This document shows, piece by piece, positions 62,490 to 64,000 of a DNA stretch of 64,000 bases (its first letter is position 1; each line of letters opens with the position of its first letter). The stretch comes from Halorubrum amylolyticum (GTDB lineage Archaea > Halobacteriota > Halobacteria > Halobacteriales > Haloferacaceae), in NCBI RefSeq assembly GCF_004114995.1, contig NZ_SDJP01000011.1, positions 19,598 to 83,597 on the forward strand, written 5' to 3'. The notes under the pieces were generated by a model. The model worked only from the letters and a program-made list of their open reading frames with translations. It did no database searches and was not told the origin of the DNA. Both the position numbers and the translations under genes were made by a program.

Positions 62490-63555
62490 CGTCGCCCTCC
62501 GGGTCGCTCGCTTCCGCGTCGGACCCCTCAACGTCTCCCACGCCCAGCGCCGCGAGCAGCCGGTCGTTCTCGGTGGGCCGGCGCACGGCGACCCGGACGT
62601 GGGAGTCGAGCCCGCGGAAGGTGGTCGCGTCCCGGACCGCGACGCCGCGCTCGCGGGCGTCGGCGACGACCCGCTCGACCGAGCGCCCGCTCTCTTCCCC
62701 GCCCACGTCGAGCAGCAGGAACGGTGCCTCCGAGGGGACCACGTCGTACCGCGCCGCGAGCGCTGCAGCCATCCGCGACCGCTCCGCGCGGACGCGCTCG
62801 CGGGTCTCGCGGACGAACGCGTCCTGTCGCATGCAGTGCGCGCCGGTCGTCAGCGCCGGGACGCTCACGTTCCACGGGCGCCGGGCGCGCCCCAGCGCCG
62901 CGCCGAACTCGCCCGTCGCGACCGCGAACCCCGCCCGGATGCCGGGGAGCCCGAACAGCTTCGTCAGCGACCGGGCGACGACGACCCCTTCCTCTCCCGC
63001 GAGCGAGGGGCGGTCGGTGAACCCGCGGAACGCCTCGTCGACGAGCAGTGCGGTGTCGGCCGCGCGACACCGCGCCGCGAACCGCTCTAGGTCCCCGTGC
63101 TCGTAGTCGGTCCCCGTGGGGTTGTTCGGGGCGCAGACGACCGCGAGCGCGTGGTCGGCCGGGTCGGCGTCGAGGACCGCGTCGGGCTCGACGAAGGCGG
63201 GCTCGCCGCCCTGAAGTCGCACCTCGCGGGCGTACTCGGCGAAGCTCGGCGCGGGGAGCAGGGCGGTGTCGCCCGGGTCCACCGCGAGCCCGACCGCGGC
63301 GCGGATGGCGGCGAGGCCGCCCGGCGTCGGCACGACCGCCTCCGGGTCGCAGTCGACGTACTCGGCCGCGGCCTCGCGGAACGCCGCGGGCGGCTCGGCC
63401 GGGTACGACCGCGCGGCCGCGAACGCCTCGCGGTAGGCCGTCTCGACGCCCGGCGGGACCTCGGGGTTGGTGTTCGCCGAGAAGTCCAGCAGGTCGGGGT
63501 CGTCGCTGCTCCCGTGCGGTTCGCGGTCGAGGCCGAGCGCGCTGTCGAGGTTCAT
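62482..63555 (-). CDS. cobD: threonine-phosphate decarboxylase-like aminotransferase
   Basis: A 357-aa fold-type I PLP protein of the CobD/HisC group. CobD makes (R)-1-amino-2-propanol phosphate, the linker of B12. It has LLDFSANTNPEVPPGVE (CobD-like N-terminus), CAPNNPTGTDY (142-), LVDEAFRGFT and the PLP lysine K199 in VARSLTKLFGLPGIRAGF. Adjacent cbiZ and cobY genes favour CobD over histidinol-phosphate aminotransferase. It overlaps the cobY gene by 4 nt. Confidence 0.85.
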   Translation of the reverse strand: MNLDSALGLDREPHGSSDDPDLLDFSANTNPEVPPGVETAYREAFAAARSYPAEPPAAFREAAAEYVDCDPEAVVPTPGGLAAIRAAVGLAVDPGDTALLPAPSFAEYAREVRLQGGEPAFVEPDAVLDADPADHALAVVCAPNNPTGTDYEHGDLERFAARCRAADTALLVDEAFRGFTDRPSLAGEEGVVVARSLTKLFGLPGIRAGFAVATGEFGAALGRARRPWNVSVPALTTGAHCMRQDAFVRETRERVRAERSRMAAALAARYDVVPSEAPFLLLDVGGEESGRSVERVVADARERGVAVRDATTFRGLDSHVRVAVRRPTENDRLLAALGVGDVEGSDAEASDPEGDDV

Positions 63556-64000
63556 TTGTCGGTGTGGTGTCGGTCGGAGCCGTTCTTCAGTAACCGCTCT
63601 GCGGTCCGCACGTCTGACGGGTAGTTGACGTTGACGGCGAGCCGGGCGTCGTCGGTGAGGTGGACCGCGCCGGCGTCGCGGTCGTCGTCCGCGGAGTCGT
63701 CGCCCCCCGCGTCGCTTCCGTCTCCGTCGCCCGCCTCGCCGCCCACGACGTTGATCCCGGCGGGCACGACCTCGCGGCCGTCGACCTCGGTCGTCGCGTC
63801 CGCGCTGACGCCCAGTTCGCGCTTGCGGGCCGCCGGCACGCAGACGGTGAGCGAGTCGCCGTCGGCGGTGTCGGCCGCGTCGAGGACCGCGTTCACCGCC
63901 GCGCCGTCCAAGAGCGGGAGGTCGGCGGCGACGGTCAGGAGGGGGCCGCCGCCCGCGCCGCCCGCGCCGCCCGCGCCGCCCGCGCCGCCCGCGCCGCCCG
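63552..64000 (-). CDS. cobY: adenosylcobinamide-phosphate guanylyltransferase, N-terminus outside window
   Basis: The C-terminal part (about 149 residues visible) of a CobY-type NTP transferase that activates cobinamide phosphate with GTP. Core strand LLTVAADLPLLDGAAVNAVL, VCVPAARKRELGVSADATTE and the ending LAVNVNYPSDVRTAERLL (the metal-binding N in VNxNxP) are CobY-like. A GGA repeat precedes the core strand, where a family member would normally have none. An Asp/Gly insert lies at about 63660-63740. The frame is open to the window edge. Confidence 0.8.
   Translation of the reverse strand, partial: GGAGGAGGAGGAGGAGGGPLLTVAADLPLLDGAAVNAVLDAADTADGDSLTVCVPAARKRELGVSADATTEVDGREVVPAGINVVGGEAGDGDGSDAGGDDSADDDRDAGAVHLTDDARLAVNVNYPSDVRTAERLLKNGSDRHHTDK
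63952..64000. repeat. 9-bp (CCCGCGCCG)n repeat
   Basis: At least five copies of a 9-bp unit run off the window edge, encoding Gly-Gly-Ala repeats in the minus-strand cobY gene. Confidence 0.9.

Overview
The window is chromosomal DNA of a halophilic archaeon (class Halobacteria), most like Halorubrum and relatives. The DNA is very GC-rich and the proteins are strongly acidic. Secreted proteins carry twin-arginine lipoprotein signals, many genes look leaderless with a TATA box about 25-30 nt before the start codon, and the gene set is archaeal: CDP-archaeol synthase, TiaS, A-type ATP synthase, GfcR, GGPP synthase and F420-linked reductase. I saw no rRNA, tRNA or CRISPR array.

Region 1 (1-12.1 kb) opens with the tail of an IS1341-type TnpB element. 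It continues with ilvE, a DUF502 membrane protein with a poly-glycine tail, a proline dehydrogenase that seems internally deleted, carS, several small haloarchaeal proteins (including a 47-aa zinc finger), an M24 peptidase, a PQQ-propeller lipoprotein, tiaS, an HTH regulator, and a MinD4-like ATPase with a long acidic tail.

Region 2 (12.2-25 kb) is the A1Ao ATP synthase locus atpH-I-K-E-C-F-A-B, then two divergent non-ATPase genes (a membrane-anchored HTH protein and a secreted protein with an Asp-rich repeat tail), then atpD. Region 3 (25-40 kb) is housekeeping: ilvA, cysS, a DUF433/DUF5615 toxin-antitoxin pair, pheA, cbiX with a DR2241-type Fe-S protein, topA, a PAS histidine kinase, DUF192, glutaredoxin and a lipoprotein. 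Two copies of a roughly 270-nt dispersed repeat lie before cysS and topA. Their long hairpins keep pairing although the arm sequences differ, so this is my main candidate for an undescribed structured element.

Region 4 (40-44.5 kb) holds a complete TnpB element with a small RHH gene and hairpin ends, an NCS2 nucleobase permease and gfcR. Region 5 (44-57 kb) holds two convergent dipeptide/oligopeptide ABC-transporter operons, flanked on the outside by two paralogous small genes pointing away. The left operon looks functional, but its substrate-binding protein has a C-terminal segment moved to the N-terminus, and a 60-aa coupled ORF sits between the permease genes. The right operon carries a deletion fusing a double ATPase to the remnant of its binding protein. 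Nine 16-bp direct repeats lie in front of it.

Region 6 (57-64 kb) has GGPP synthase, F420-dependent NADP reductase, a MazG-like protein and a minus-strand cobalamin salvage/late-assembly cluster (cobY-cobD-cbiZ-cobA-cobQ in order of transcription). Several genes there carry in-frame short tandem repeats.
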